Source: an uncultured Chromatiaceae bacterium
GTDB lineage: Bacteria > Pseudomonadota > Gammaproteobacteria > DRLM01
Assembly: GCA_945787555.1 (NCBI GenBank)
Contig: CALZJG010000156.1
Coordinates: 1-46,783 of the forward strand
Length of the DNA stretch: 46,783 nucleotides
Direction: 5' to 3'
Positions 38,583 through 46,675 of this stretch are shown here, piece after piece (position 1 is the first letter of the stretch; the number at the start of each line of letters is the position of its first letter). The notes beneath the pieces were generated by a model. It worked only from the letters and a program-made list of their open reading frames with translations. It searched no databases and was not told the DNA's origin. The translations under genes were made by a program, and so were the position numbers.

Positions 38583-39386
38583 TTAGAAAATCATCCCATC
38601 GATCGGCGATGACGCCGAAGCAAAACGTTTACGCGGGATACGCCCAGCGCGATAGGCCTCACGACCGGCCTCGATGGCCTTCTTCATCGCCGAGGCCATC
38701 AGCACGGGATCCTGTGCGCCGGCGATCGCCGTATTCATCAACACGCCGTCGCAACCCAGTTCCATGGCGATGGCCGCATCTGAAGCCGTACCCACGCCGG
38801 CGTCGACCAAGATGGGCACTTCGGCATTCTCGACGATGGTGAGAATGTTGTAGGGGTTGCGGATACCCAAGCCCGAGCCGATGGGCGCGGCCAGCGGCAT
38901 CACCGCCACACAGCCCATGGCCTCGAAACGCTTGGCGATGATGGGATCGTCATTGGTATAGACCATGACCTTGAATCCGTCCTTGATCAACACTTCGGCG
39001 GCCGCCAGAGTCTGCACGATGTCGGGGAACAACGTCTTCTCGTCGCCCAGCACTTCCAGCTTTACCAAGTCATGGCCACCCAGCAATTCGCGCGCTAGGC
39101 GACAGGTGCGGATGGCATCCTCGGCGCTATAGCAGCCCGCGGTATTGGGCAGGTAGGTGTATTGATCAGGTGGCAACACGTCGAGCAAATTGGGCTCACC
39201 CTGGCGCTGGCCGATGTTGGTACGGCGAATGGCGACGGTAATGATCTCGGCGCCGCTCGCCGCCACGGCGCAACGCGTTTCTTCCAGGTCCTTATATTTC
39301 CCGGTACCCACCAGCAAGCGCGACTGGTAGGACTTGCCGGCGATGATCAGGCTATCGTCACCGCGAGTGGGGGTCGATTGAGTCAT
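38583..39386 (-). CDS. thiG: thiazole synthase ThiG
   Basis: 267 residues from the ATG at 39386. It forms the thiazole phosphate of thiamine from 1-deoxyxylulose 5-phosphate, a glycine-derived imine and ThiS thiocarboxylate. Markers: [21 protein letters not shown] with the Schiff-base region following, [17 protein letters not shown]-like [22 protein letters not shown], and the phosphate-binding [34 protein letters not shown]. It sits directly downstream of thiS on the same strand. Confidence 0.96.
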   Translation of the reverse strand: MTQSTPTRGDDSLIIAGKSYQSRLLVGTGKYKDLEETRCAVAASGAEIITVAIRRTNIGQRQGEPNLLDVLPPDQYTYLPNTAGCYSAEDAIRTCRLARELLGGHDLVKLEVLGDEKTLFPDIVQTLAAAEVLIKDGFKVMVYTNDDPIIAKRFEAMGCVAVMPLAAPIGSGLGIRNPYNILTIVENAEVPILVDAGVGTASDAAIAMELGCDGVLMNTAIAGAQDPVLMASAMKKAIEAGREAYRAGRIPRKRFASASSPIDGMIF

Positions 39387-39449
39387 GATTTTGCTTCCGA
39401 ATCCGTACTGCACTGCGATAAGAGCGGCGATTATAGCCGATGTGGGTCA

Positions 39450-39467
39450 CCCTCTCCCAAAAGGGAG
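39450..39467. repeat. C-rich/G-rich palindrome, partial copy
   Basis: CTCCC and GGGAG pair around AAAA, preceded by CCCT. It lies between thiS and thiG. It is a short form of the dispersed family and weak evidence on its own. Confidence 0.35.
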
Positions 39468-39513
39468 TAGGGAATTCAAGGCCACCTTCGGCCGCCGCTT
39501 CCGAAATGAGCGG

Positions 39514-39714
39514 CTAGCCCCCGCCGATGGCGTGGACGATTTCAATGCGATCGCCGGCACGGAGTTTATGACTGGCATGCAAGCTGCGCGGCACGATTTC
39601 TTGATTCACTTCCACCGCCAAACGCTTCCCGACCAAGGCCAGCTCATCCAACAATTGCGCCACGGTGGCGCTCTCGGCTAGCTGTCGCGGCTCGCCGTTC
39701 ACCAACACTTCCAT
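39514..39714 (-). CDS. thiS: sulfur carrier protein ThiS
   Basis: 66 residues from the ATG at 39714 (GAGGTGAGG upstream). It is a ubiquitin-like sulfur carrier: MEVLVNGEPRQLAESATVAQLLDEL, then VEVNQEIVPRSLHASHKLRAGDRIEIVHAIGGG. The C-terminal Gly-Gly that becomes thiocarboxylated is present, here as GGG. It donates sulfur for thiazole formation by ThiG encoded next. Confidence 0.95.
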   Translation of the reverse strand: MEVLVNGEPRQLAESATVAQLLDELALVGKRLAVEVNQEIVPRSLHASHKLRAGDRIEIVHAIGGG

Positions 39715-39746
39715 TACCTCACCTCTTGGCACATCACGACTCGGAT

Positions 39747-39776
39747 TTGACCGTGCACGCCATGCCGGGTCACAAT
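39747..39776 (+). promoter_or_regulatory. promoter of tRNA-Gly
   Basis: TTGACC (39747-39752) and CACAAT (39771-39776) are 18 bases apart, followed by a GC-rich discriminator (CTGGGCGCGC) just before the tRNA. GC-rich discriminators are typical of stringently controlled stable RNA promoters. Confidence 0.5.
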
Positions 39777-39784
39777 CTGGGCGC

Positions 39785-39858
39785 GCGGGTGTAGTTCAAT
39801 GGTAGAACTTCAGCTTCCCAAGCTGATAGCGTGGGTTCGATTCCCATCACCCGCTCCA
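39785..39858 (+). tRNA. tRNA-Gly (anticodon CCC)
   Basis: 74 bases with the CCA encoded. The acceptor stem GCGGGTG pairs with CACCCGC. The anticodon stem TCAGC/GCTGA closes the 7-base loop TTCCCAA, so the anticodon is CCC and reads GGG. The T arm GGGTTCGATTCCC is standard. It stands alone between thiS and the host-attachment gene; no downstream tRNA or clear terminator follows. Confidence 0.95.
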
Positions 39859-39947
39859 TCTCTCCCAGGATCGTTTAGCTTGCCCACCTCAAGTCGCTAG
39901 CGTGGGTGACGGATATGCCCTCTGCAGCCTCTGCGCTGGAATCCGCC

Positions 39948-40439
39948 CTAGGACGGGCGTTTGCGCGCCGGCAACAGGCCTTCTGTCGCCAGATGTCCGT
40001 GCAAGTCCTGCGGCGAAAGACGACTGACATCCTTGGCCAATTCCCGCACCTCGAAACCCGCCTTGGTCGGTACGTGCAAGGCGCCGCGCAGAAAGCCCAG
40101 GATTTGCTTTTCCGCCGCCAACACTAAATTCTTGGCCTTGCTGCGTTCGGCCAAGCTCAGCGCATGCTCGGCGACCTGCTTGGCGAAGCGCCGCTTGAAT
40201 TCATCCATATGCTGATCACGATGGTCGTCGTAGCCATGGGCCATGCCGCCACTCGAATTGCGCCCGGTCTTGTTCTCACTCCACAGCTCACGCCCGGCCA
40301 GTTCGTTTTCCGGGCTGACCAGCGCCCCCTCCACCTCGACTAACAGCGGCCCCGACTCCACTTCGGGATGTTGCGCCGGCTCCAAGGTGAAAAAACGCGC
40401 ACGGACCCCATCGACAGCTACCACGCAATAGTCACTCAT
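39948..40439 (-). CDS. host-attachment-family protein
   Basis: 163 residues. It starts MSDYCVVAVDGVRARFFTLEP and contains ELWSENKTGRNSSGGMAHGYDDHRDQHMDEFKRRFAKQVAE and VLAAEKQILGFLRGAL, the pattern of the family first annotated as required for attachment to host cells. The fold resembles the eRF1/Pelota middle domain (KNLVLAAEKQILGFLR). The biological role outside plant-associated bacteria is not known. AGGGAG lies just upstream. There is no signal peptide despite the family name. Confidence 0.8.
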   Translation of the reverse strand: MSDYCVVAVDGVRARFFTLEPAQHPEVESGPLLVEVEGALVSPENELAGRELWSENKTGRNSSGGMAHGYDDHRDQHMDEFKRRFAKQVAEHALSLAERSKAKNLVLAAEKQILGFLRGALHVPTKAGFEVRELAKDVSRLSPQDLHGHLATEGLLPARKRPS

Positions 40440-40629
40440 AGGTTACTCCCTGACTGGTTTTACTTAGGGATATCCAGGCGAAACCGCCTTCGCTTTGATC
40501 TTCACTCCGCGCCGAGCCAAAATCAAGCACCAGGAGACGATAGGGAATGGCCGCCAAGCGCATACTGAGTCGAAGGTTGTAAAGCGGGGCCTCGGGCCGT
40601 GCCGCTACGCCGACAAATCGTGTAACACC
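40440..40629. other. spacer
   Basis: 190 bases between the 34-residue membrane protein gene and the host-attachment gene. No gene or hairpin stands out. Confidence 0.3.
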
Positions 40630-40734
40630 CTAGGGGCCACCGATGAGGCCCAACATGTAAAGCATCAGCACGAAGGCCACGGCTCCGGAAAGGAACAACA
40701 TGCCCAATATCATCAACGCGAATACCGCCCGCAT
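40630..40734 (-). CDS. 34-residue single-span membrane protein
   Basis: A short frame from ATG (40734) to TAG (40630). It reads M-R-A-V-F-A-L-M-I-L-G-M-L-F-L-S-G-A-V-A and continues hydrophobic to a GLIGGP end, so nearly the whole chain is one transmembrane helix with a single positive charge near the N terminus. AGAGAGAA precedes the ATG. It begins 18 bases after the zinc-ribbon membrane protein gene, on the same strand, so it is probably cotranscribed with it. I do not recognise it; small single-span proteins often bind and regulate larger membrane partners. Confidence 0.5.
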   Translation of the reverse strand: MRAVFALMILGMLFLSGAVAFVLMLYMLGLIGGP

Positions 40735-40752
40735 AGCAAATTCTCTCTAAAA

Positions 40753-41148
40753 CTAGCCGACCGTCACGGCCGCCTTGTCCACCACTAGCACCGAAGCGTT
40801 GCATTTCGGGCAATAGGTCCACAAAGGAAATTTCACGGTGGCCTCCACGGGAATCGAAATCTCTTCCTCGTGATTGGTCGGACACACGCCGGTAACCCGC
40901 TCCGGCACCGCCGCCATACGGTAACGCAGATATCCCATCACTGGCCCCGCGATGAAAAAGCCCGGCACCAACACGAAGTGTGCGATGGGGATGAATAACG
41001 TAACCAGCGCCAACCCCCAGCATAAGCCCCATATCTTCGCCGCCCGGATGGTGCGCTCACGCTGGGTCAGCACACTGACATGCAATGTGCCATCACGCGT
41101 CGCGTCACCGCTTTTCAAGGTTACCGGTCGCTGTTCCGCCGTCGCCAT
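40753..41148 (-). CDS. membrane protein with a C-terminal zinc-ribbon-like module
   Basis: 131 residues from the ATG at 41148 (CGAGGGG upstream). A polar N terminus (1-38) is followed by two transmembrane segments (about 40-58 and 62-78), then a soluble tail with CPTNHEEE and YCPKCNASV, a C...C-x2-C arrangement that could hold Zn with His as fourth ligand. I do not recognise the family. The layout suggests a membrane-anchored metal or nucleic-acid-binding domain in the cytoplasm. It is followed by the 34-residue membrane protein and is divergent from the AsmA-family gene. Confidence 0.7.
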   Translation of the reverse strand: MATAEQRPVTLKSGDATRDGTLHVSVLTQRERTIRAAKIWGLCWGLALVTLFIPIAHFVLVPGFFIAGPVMGYLRYRMAAVPERVTGVCPTNHEEEISIPVEATVKFPLWTYCPKCNASVLVVDKAAVTVG

Positions 41149-41333
41149 AGCCCCTCGCTGCACGCCCCCTGGACAAAGGCCCGCCTGGTAATTGTCAACG
41201 AAGGTCAGAAGGATAGCATAGTGACTGGACAGGCTCGAAATGGGAAGCAACACTGTACAGGGTGCATGGCGGACGCGTTATCATGCGGCCCGAGCCGGAG
41301 TCCGACGACAGGGATGAACCAAGGAGACAAACA

Positions 41334-43757
41334 ATGAAAACGGTGCTGAAGGCAGCGGCATGGACAGTGGGCAGCGTGATCGTGCTAATCGTGGCCGCCG
41401 TGATCATCATTCCCCTGGTCATCGACCCCAACGATTACAAGGACGAGATCAGCGCCGCGGTAAAGGACGCCACCGGTCGCGAGCTGAGCTTCCAAGGCGA
41501 CCTCAAACTGTCGGTGTTTCCTTGGCTGGGCGTCGAACTGGGCGCGCTGGAACTGAGCAACGCCGAGGGTTTCGGCCCCGACGCCTTCGCCAAGGTGGGC
41601 GGCGCGGCGGTGAAAGTGCAGCTGCTGCCTTTGCTCAAAAAAGAAGTACGGGTGGCCACCGTGACCCTCGACGGATTGTACGTCAACCTGATCACCGACG
41701 CCCAGGGGCGCACCAACTGGGCCGACTTGGCCGGCGCGGAAACCCCCGACGAGACCGCAGAGCCCGCTCCCGAGGCAGCCGGCCCGCCCCTGGCCGCGCT
41801 GGCCATCGGCGGCGTGCGGCTGCGCGACGCCACCGCCATTTGGGATGACCGGCAGACGCCGGCGCGCTACGAAGTCAGCGGTCTGACCCTCAAAACCGGC
41901 GAAATCAGCCCCGGCCAGCCGGTGGACGTGGATCTCAAAACCCAACTCAAGAGCAGCGAGCCCGCCGTGAGCGGCGAGATTACCTTAACCACACGCGCCC
42001 ACCTGGACGAGAAATTCGAAAGTCTGCGCTTAGAGAATCTCATATTCACCAGCCAGCTCGGCGGCGCGGGACTGCCCGCCGACGACATTAGGCTCGAGCT
42101 CACTAGCGACATCGACGCGGATTTGAGCGGTCCGCGCGTTACCCTGCCCAATCTGCAATTCAGCGCCCAACTGCGCGGCAAAGAGCTCCCCGCCGAGGAA
42201 ATCAACCTGTCGCTGAGCAGCCGCGCCGAACTGGACGTGGCCGCCGAGCGTTATTTACTCAAGGGCCTGCGTATCACCAACCAAATGCGCGGCAAAGATC
42301 TACCCGGGGGCAAGGTGGACGCCACACTTGCCTCCGACCTCAGCGTGGACCTGGCCCAGCAAACGCTCAGTTTGGAGACGCTCACCCTGGAAGCCTTAGG
42401 GATCAAGGCCAGCGGCCAAGTGTTAGGCCAGCAGATCATCGACCAGCCCCGCTTCAAAGGCACACTGGCCACGACGCCCTTCAATGCGCGCGATCTGCTG
42501 CTGCAATTGAGTGGCGAACCGCTAGAGACCGCCGACCCCAATGCACTCACGGCGGTGAGCGCCGACCTCGCCTTCGACGCGACCCTCGAACAGGCGCAGC
42601 TGAGCAAGCTCGCCCTCAATCTCGATCAAACCAAGCTGAGCGGCAGCGCCGGCATCCGTAATTTCGAGCAACCCGCGATCACTTTCAAACTGGCGGTGGA
42701 TGACATCGACGCCGACCGCTATCTGGCGCCGCCGGCCAAAGAACCCGCTGCCACCCCGGCGCCCACCACGCCTGGCCAGGCCGCCGCCGGCGCCGCGGAT
42801 CTGCCCATGGACACGCTACGCAGTCTCGACGTGGACGGCAGCCTGAGCATCGGCAAGCTGAAGGTCTCCAATATGCGCATGGCCGACATTACCGCCGCCG
42901 TGCGCGCCAAGGACGGGGTAATCCGCGTCCATCCGGTCGGCGCGAAAATGTACGGCGGCGCATACAAGGGTGACATCAAACTCGACGCGCGCGGCGAGCA
43001 GCCCGTGATCAGCATGGACGAAACCCTCAGTGACATCGACATCGGCGCCTTGACGCAGGACTTCCTCGCCAAAGACTTGGTCAGCGGCGCGGGCAATCTG
43101 CGCCTCAAACTCAGCGCCCGCGGCATAGACCCTGAGGCAGTCCTGCGCAGCTTGAGCGGCGATGTCGGCTTCGCCTTTCTCAACGGCGGCGTAAAGGGCT
43201 TCAACCTGGTCGAATCGGTCAAGGCGGACTATGCCAAGCATCTCCAAGGCCTACTCAGCGACGGCGCGCAACTCGACAAAACCATGTTCTCCAAATTCAG
43301 CGCCAATGCCACAGTCACCGACGGCGCCATCCGCACCGAGGACTTGGCGCTGTCCTCGGCGCAGCTCGACGTCAAGGGACGCGGCGGCGCCAGTTTGGTG
43401 GACCAGAAACTCGATCTGCGTATCGACCTCACCCCGCGCGGTCAGTTCGCCAAGGACTTGGGCAAATTCAAAGACGTGGTCGTGCCGGTGACAGTCCGCG
43501 GCACCTTCTACGAGCCCAAGATCAGCACCAACCTTGACGATGCCCTCAAGCAAGCCGCCAAGGCGCGCCTGGGCGAAGAGAAGGCCAAGCTCGAAGCGAA
43601 ACTGCAGGCGGAGAAAGACCAGGCCGAAGCCAAGCTGCAACAGGAACTGGACGCCAAGAAACGAGAAGCGGAACAAAAAGTGGAAAAGAAACGCGAGGAG
43701 CTCAAAGGCAAAGTCGAGGAAGAATTGCAGGATAAACTCAAAGGCCTGTTCAAATAA
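41334..43757 (+). CDS. AsmA-family envelope protein
   Basis: 807 residues from the ATG at 41334 (AAGGAGA upstream). One N-terminal membrane helix (about 8-30) anchors a large periplasmic chain. The AsmA N-terminal domain is clear (DPNDYKDEISAAVKDATGRELSFQGDLKLSVFPWLGVELGALELSNAEGFG), and the AsmA C-terminal domain ends about residue 740 (LDLRIDLTPRGQFAKDLGKFKDVVVPVTVRGTFYEPKIS). A run of three or more about 39-residue repeats is visible at roughly 220-365. A charged, Lys/Glu-rich coiled coil closes the protein (about 740-805). AsmA relatives are linked to lipid movement between membranes, which would fit with the mla genes in this window, but they are not adjacent. Confidence 0.9.
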   Translation: MKTVLKAAAWTVGSVIVLIVAAVIIIPLVIDPNDYKDEISAAVKDATGRELSFQGDLKLSVFPWLGVELGALELSNAEGFGPDAFAKVGGAAVKVQLLPLLKKEVRVATVTLDGLYVNLITDAQGRTNWADLAGAETPDETAEPAPEAAGPPLAALAIGGVRLRDATAIWDDRQTPARYEVSGLTLKTGEISPGQPVDVDLKTQLKSSEPAVSGEITLTTRAHLDEKFESLRLENLIFTSQLGGAGLPADDIRLELTSDIDADLSGPRVTLPNLQFSAQLRGKELPAEEINLSLSSRAELDVAAERYLLKGLRITNQMRGKDLPGGKVDATLASDLSVDLAQQTLSLETLTLEALGIKASGQVLGQQIIDQPRFKGTLATTPFNARDLLLQLSGEPLETADPNALTAVSADLAFDATLEQAQLSKLALNLDQTKLSGSAGIRNFEQPAITFKLAVDDIDADRYLAPPAKEPAATPAPTTPGQAAAGAADLPMDTLRSLDVDGSLSIGKLKVSNMRMADITAAVRAKDGVIRVHPVGAKMYGGAYKGDIKLDARGEQPVISMDETLSDIDIGALTQDFLAKDLVSGAGNLRLKLSARGIDPEAVLRSLSGDVGFAFLNGGVKGFNLVESVKADYAKHLQGLLSDGAQLDKTMFSKFSANATVTDGAIRTEDLALSSAQLDVKGRGGASLVDQKLDLRIDLTPRGQFAKDLGKFKDVVVPVTVRGTFYEPKISTNLDDALKQAAKARLGEEKAKLEAKLQAEKDQAEAKLQQELDAKKREAEQKVEKKREELKGKVEEELQDKLKGLFK

Positions 43758-43780
43758 GCGGCAAGAGTGCGTCCCATTCG

Positions 43781-43806
43781 ACTCCCCGCTCTCCCGGGCG
43801 GGGAGT
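43781..43806. repeat. palindrome after the AsmA gene
   Basis: ACTCCCCGC (43781-43789) pairs perfectly with GCGGGGAGT (43798-43806) over an 8-base loop, starting 24 bases past the AsmA-family stop. It is related in sequence style to the dispersed palindromes and could act as a weak terminator; no T-tract follows. Confidence 0.55.
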
Positions 43807-43924
43807 GCCGAGCGATGAGGTGGCAGCCGGCGGCACTGAGGGGGTTACATCGGAAGGGACTGATGGATACCATGCCCTATGCGAACGACCCACGCACACG
43901 GCGCAGCGAAGACTCAACCACCTC

Positions 43925-44479
43925 ATGAACCACCACGACGACCAGTCTGAAACCGACGGCGAATTCGCCGAACCGAAAAGCAAATCGCAACTCAAGCGCG
44001 AAGCCGATGCCGTCCAAGACTTGGGCCAGACCTTGGTCGAGATGCCGGCAACCCGCTTCAAGGCCATCATGGCCAAGCTGGAATTGCCGGACAATTTGCG
44101 CGAGGCGCTCAGCGCCTGTCGCGGCATGCGCGCGCGCGGCGGACGGCGGCGTCAATTGCAATACATCGGCAAACTCATGCGCGGCATCGACACCACCCCC
44201 ATCGCCCAAGCGCTCGCCGCGCTGGAACACAAAGACCGCGCCGGCGCCGCCGCGCTGCATCGTATCGAGAAGTGGCGTGAACGCTTGATCGAAGAAGGCG
44301 ACAGGGCGCTTACCGAGCTATTGAACGACCACCCCAGCACGGACCGCCAACAGCTGCGCCAACTCGTCACCAAAGCGCGCAAGGAACGTGACGCAGGACT
44401 ATCACCCGCTGCGGCGCGGGCATTATTCAAAATATTGCGGGAGATGATAAAGAACGAGAACGATGGCGAACAGAGCTAA
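43925..44479 (+). CDS. yjgA: ribosome-associated protein YjgA (DarP)
   Basis: 184 residues from the ATG at 43925, the same length as E. coli YjgA; the upstream ribosome binding site is weak. The family block KSKSQLKREADAVQDLGQTLVEM, then ARGGRRRQLQYIGKLMRGID, is intact, and the C-terminal RKERDAGLSPAAARALFKILREM is typical of DUF615. In E. coli YjgA associates with assembling 50S subunits. It is usually divergent from pmbA; here it follows the AsmA-family gene and is convergent with the HD-GYP gene. Confidence 0.93.
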   Translation: MNHHDDQSETDGEFAEPKSKSQLKREADAVQDLGQTLVEMPATRFKAIMAKLELPDNLREALSACRGMRARGGRRRQLQYIGKLMRGIDTTPIAQALAALEHKDRAGAAALHRIEKWRERLIEEGDRALTELLNDHPSTDRQQLRQLVTKARKERDAGLSPAAARALFKILREMIKNENDGEQS

Positions 44480-44532
44480 GGATGATTGACATGCGATGCC
44501 AGGATGCGGCGAGCCAACCTGCACGAAAATCC

Positions 44533-45859
44533 TCAAATGGTATCGCGCTGGCGCGGACCGGCACGCCGCTTGAAAGCCGCGCTCACAGGACGATGCAGTC
44601 TGGCGTAAAAGTGTTTGATCAGCTCGACATTGAGGATTTCTTCCAGCATTTCTTCATCGGCGTCATGGATACTCTCATAGAGCGGCCTGGCCAACCCGGC
44701 GAATGCCTCCAGTATGCGAGGATCGAAATGAGTGCCGTTCTCTCGCCGTAATAGCTGCATAGCATGCTCATAAGAAAATGGCTCCTTATAAGGCCGCTTT
44801 GAAGTCAGCGCATCAAACACATTGACGACGGCAAAGATACGGGCATTGAGTGGGATAGACTCGCCACGCAGCTGCTGCATATGACCGCTGCCGTCGTATT
44901 CTTCATTATGAAACTGGATAATGTCGCGCGCCCCTCCGCCAATCGGCCTCGCGCACGATATCGACCCCCATCAACACATGCTCATGCATGCGGTCCATTT
45001 CTTCACCGTTGAGATGATCCGGCTTGAGCAACACGGTGTCACTGATGCCGATTTTTCCCACGTCGTGCAAGAACGCACCAGCGATGAGATCTCGCTTAGC
45101 CGCGCCTTCGACACCTATTGCTTCGCCCAGTCTTGCGGCGTAGATGGTCACTCGATAATTATGCGCATTGGCGTCACGATCCCGTTTGGCAACGGCATTA
45201 CCTAGCACCGCCATCAGCTCCATATTGCCCTTGAGTAACTCCAGGGACAGCTTATACAAGCTCTTATTCAGACTGATGATGACGGGGTACAACACCGCAC
45301 TGACGACAAAGATAGCCACCAGCACCAGCAGCAAAGTGCCATTCACGTCCGCCTTGATATCGCGCAACGTGGTCTCGTCCACTTGGTATACGCCTTCGAA
45401 GTAACCCAGCACATCACCGCTGGTTGCGTGCAGGGGTACCAGCACCTGCAGATAGAGTCGATCTTCGAAGTAGAATTTCTCATAGCGTTGCTCGCCGCGC
45501 AGAGGAAATTTATGCCCGCGCCGATCGAGCTCGGCCTCTATTTGCACGCTCCCGGGTCGCAGAGCGTGAACGAGCTGAGTGCGGGTGGGATCGTATATCT
45601 CGACCACCGATAAGTGACGCTCGGTCAGCTCCTCCGCCCTGGTTTGAAGGGAGCTGATTTGTTCACGGCTGGCGCGCTCGATCGAGGCCGGGTACTGGCG
45701 AATCAACTCGGCTGATTCGCGCAAGGCCAACTCAAGCACGATGCGGTCAATCTTTTCTGTTTCCAGATAGAGAACCACTCCGCCGATGATGATGGACATG
45801 AAAAGCCAGGCCAACACCAACCTGAACAGGACGATCTTGTGTATGCTTTTGCTCTCCAT
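44533..45859 (-). pseudogene. membrane HD-GYP-type protein, frameshifted
   Basis: Two consecutive minus-strand frames make one protein. The first, from the ATG at 45859 to a stop at 44906, has two membrane helices (about 10-30 and 185-205) around a periplasmic sensor, then the HD domain start (FLHDVGKIGISD and HEHVLMGVDIV). The second frame, continuing to 44533, supplies EEYDGSG, NARIFAVVNVFDALTSKRPYKEPFSYEHA and THFDPRILEAFAG. They join exactly if one CG unit were added in the run at 44925-44930, so a 2-bp loss (or a sequencing error) explains it. The restored protein would have about 442 residues. Where active HD-GYP proteins read GYP this one has GHM, so phosphodiesterase activity may have been altered even before the frameshift. 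Confidence 0.85.
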
Positions 45860-46270
45860 AGGGTCACTCTGATTGCTCAACGTCGACACCCAGCCGGCGA
45901 GTATAAAATAGGCTAGACTAGGTGTTCCGCAAGCGTCCCGCATCCCCAGAGGGGATAGCGCCGAGCATGGGGCATTCATAAGAGAAGGCCATAGTGCGGA
46001 GGCGTAAGACAACTAGTGCCGCCCGTGTGCTCCTAGGTAGTCTACACTTTCTTCCCTACCGCAAAGTCTTGCGCGAAAATGCGGCATCAACAACCAGTAA
46101 GTGACAGCAACCTTACGAGCATCGGCTCTATCGATAGTACGACCCAGAAAAGCGAGGCGGGCGTTTGCGCGACCGGCGCAGTGCCAAGATGCACGGCAGC
46201 TGCAGCGAAGCCGCTATTCTCTGCATCAACAATATTCTCCGCACCCTTTGCCCTCAAAATAATCGATGTA
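45860..46270. other. intergenic region upstream of the HD-GYP gene
   Basis: 411 bases. TATACT at 45905-45900 (minus strand) is a possible -10 for the HD-GYP gene, without a convincing -35. I see no gene here; a plus-strand frame starting at 46079 and a minus-strand frame ending at 46087 both have irregular composition and no ribosome binding site. Confidence 0.35.
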
Positions 46271-46435
46271 TTACTTATTGACTCGATGCGGCGCATCCAA
46301 CTCCGGCGGCGGCATGATCTCCGCATACTTCACCAATTCATGCAGTGGTTGGCGGGCGCTGATGACAGCGGCATGTGGGCTCGTGACCCAGGCAACATGC
46401 CGAGTGATAGGTAAACCATGACCTACCTGAGCAGA
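46271..46435 (-). pseudogene. possible decayed coding fragment
   Basis: An open minus-strand frame of 54 codons ends in TAA at 46271. Its translation looks like real protein in its second half (ISARQPLHELVKYAEIMPPP, then a short tail), with codon use like neighbouring genes. There is no start codon at the upstream end, where a TAG lies at 46436-46438. It may be the 3' remnant of a gene whose 5' part has decayed. I do not recognise the family. Confidence 0.3.
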
Positions 46436-46576
46436 CTATTGCCGCCCAGCCTCTTTACCCAGCAGCCTCCAAATTGGATATACCTTGCCTGGAAATGCGT
46501 CGAAATATTTTACAGTACCCCAAAAATCCCAACAGAACGCCAGCGCAACCCATTGTTTGAATTTATTTTCATAATA

Positions 46577-46592
46577 TGGCGTGAATGATGCT
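46577..46592 (+). promoter_or_regulatory. sigma-54-type promoter element
   Basis: TGGCGTGAATGATGCT matches the TGGCACG-N4-TTGCW consensus at 9 of 12 defined positions, with the essential GG and GC exactly 10 bases apart. It ends 83 bases before the ATG of the partial exported protein at the right edge. An activator protein with its own binding site would be needed. Confidence 0.5.
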
Positions 46593-46675
46593 TAAACACC
46601 AACATAGAGATTTATTGCTACTAAACACCAACCACTACCAATTACTAACTTGGTGCGCAACCTTAAGGGAACAAT

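Noticed and set aside
46079-46414. 111-codon plus-strand frame near the right end
   Set aside because: Irregular composition and no ribosome binding site. The overlapping minus-strand fragment at 46271-46435 looks more protein-like.
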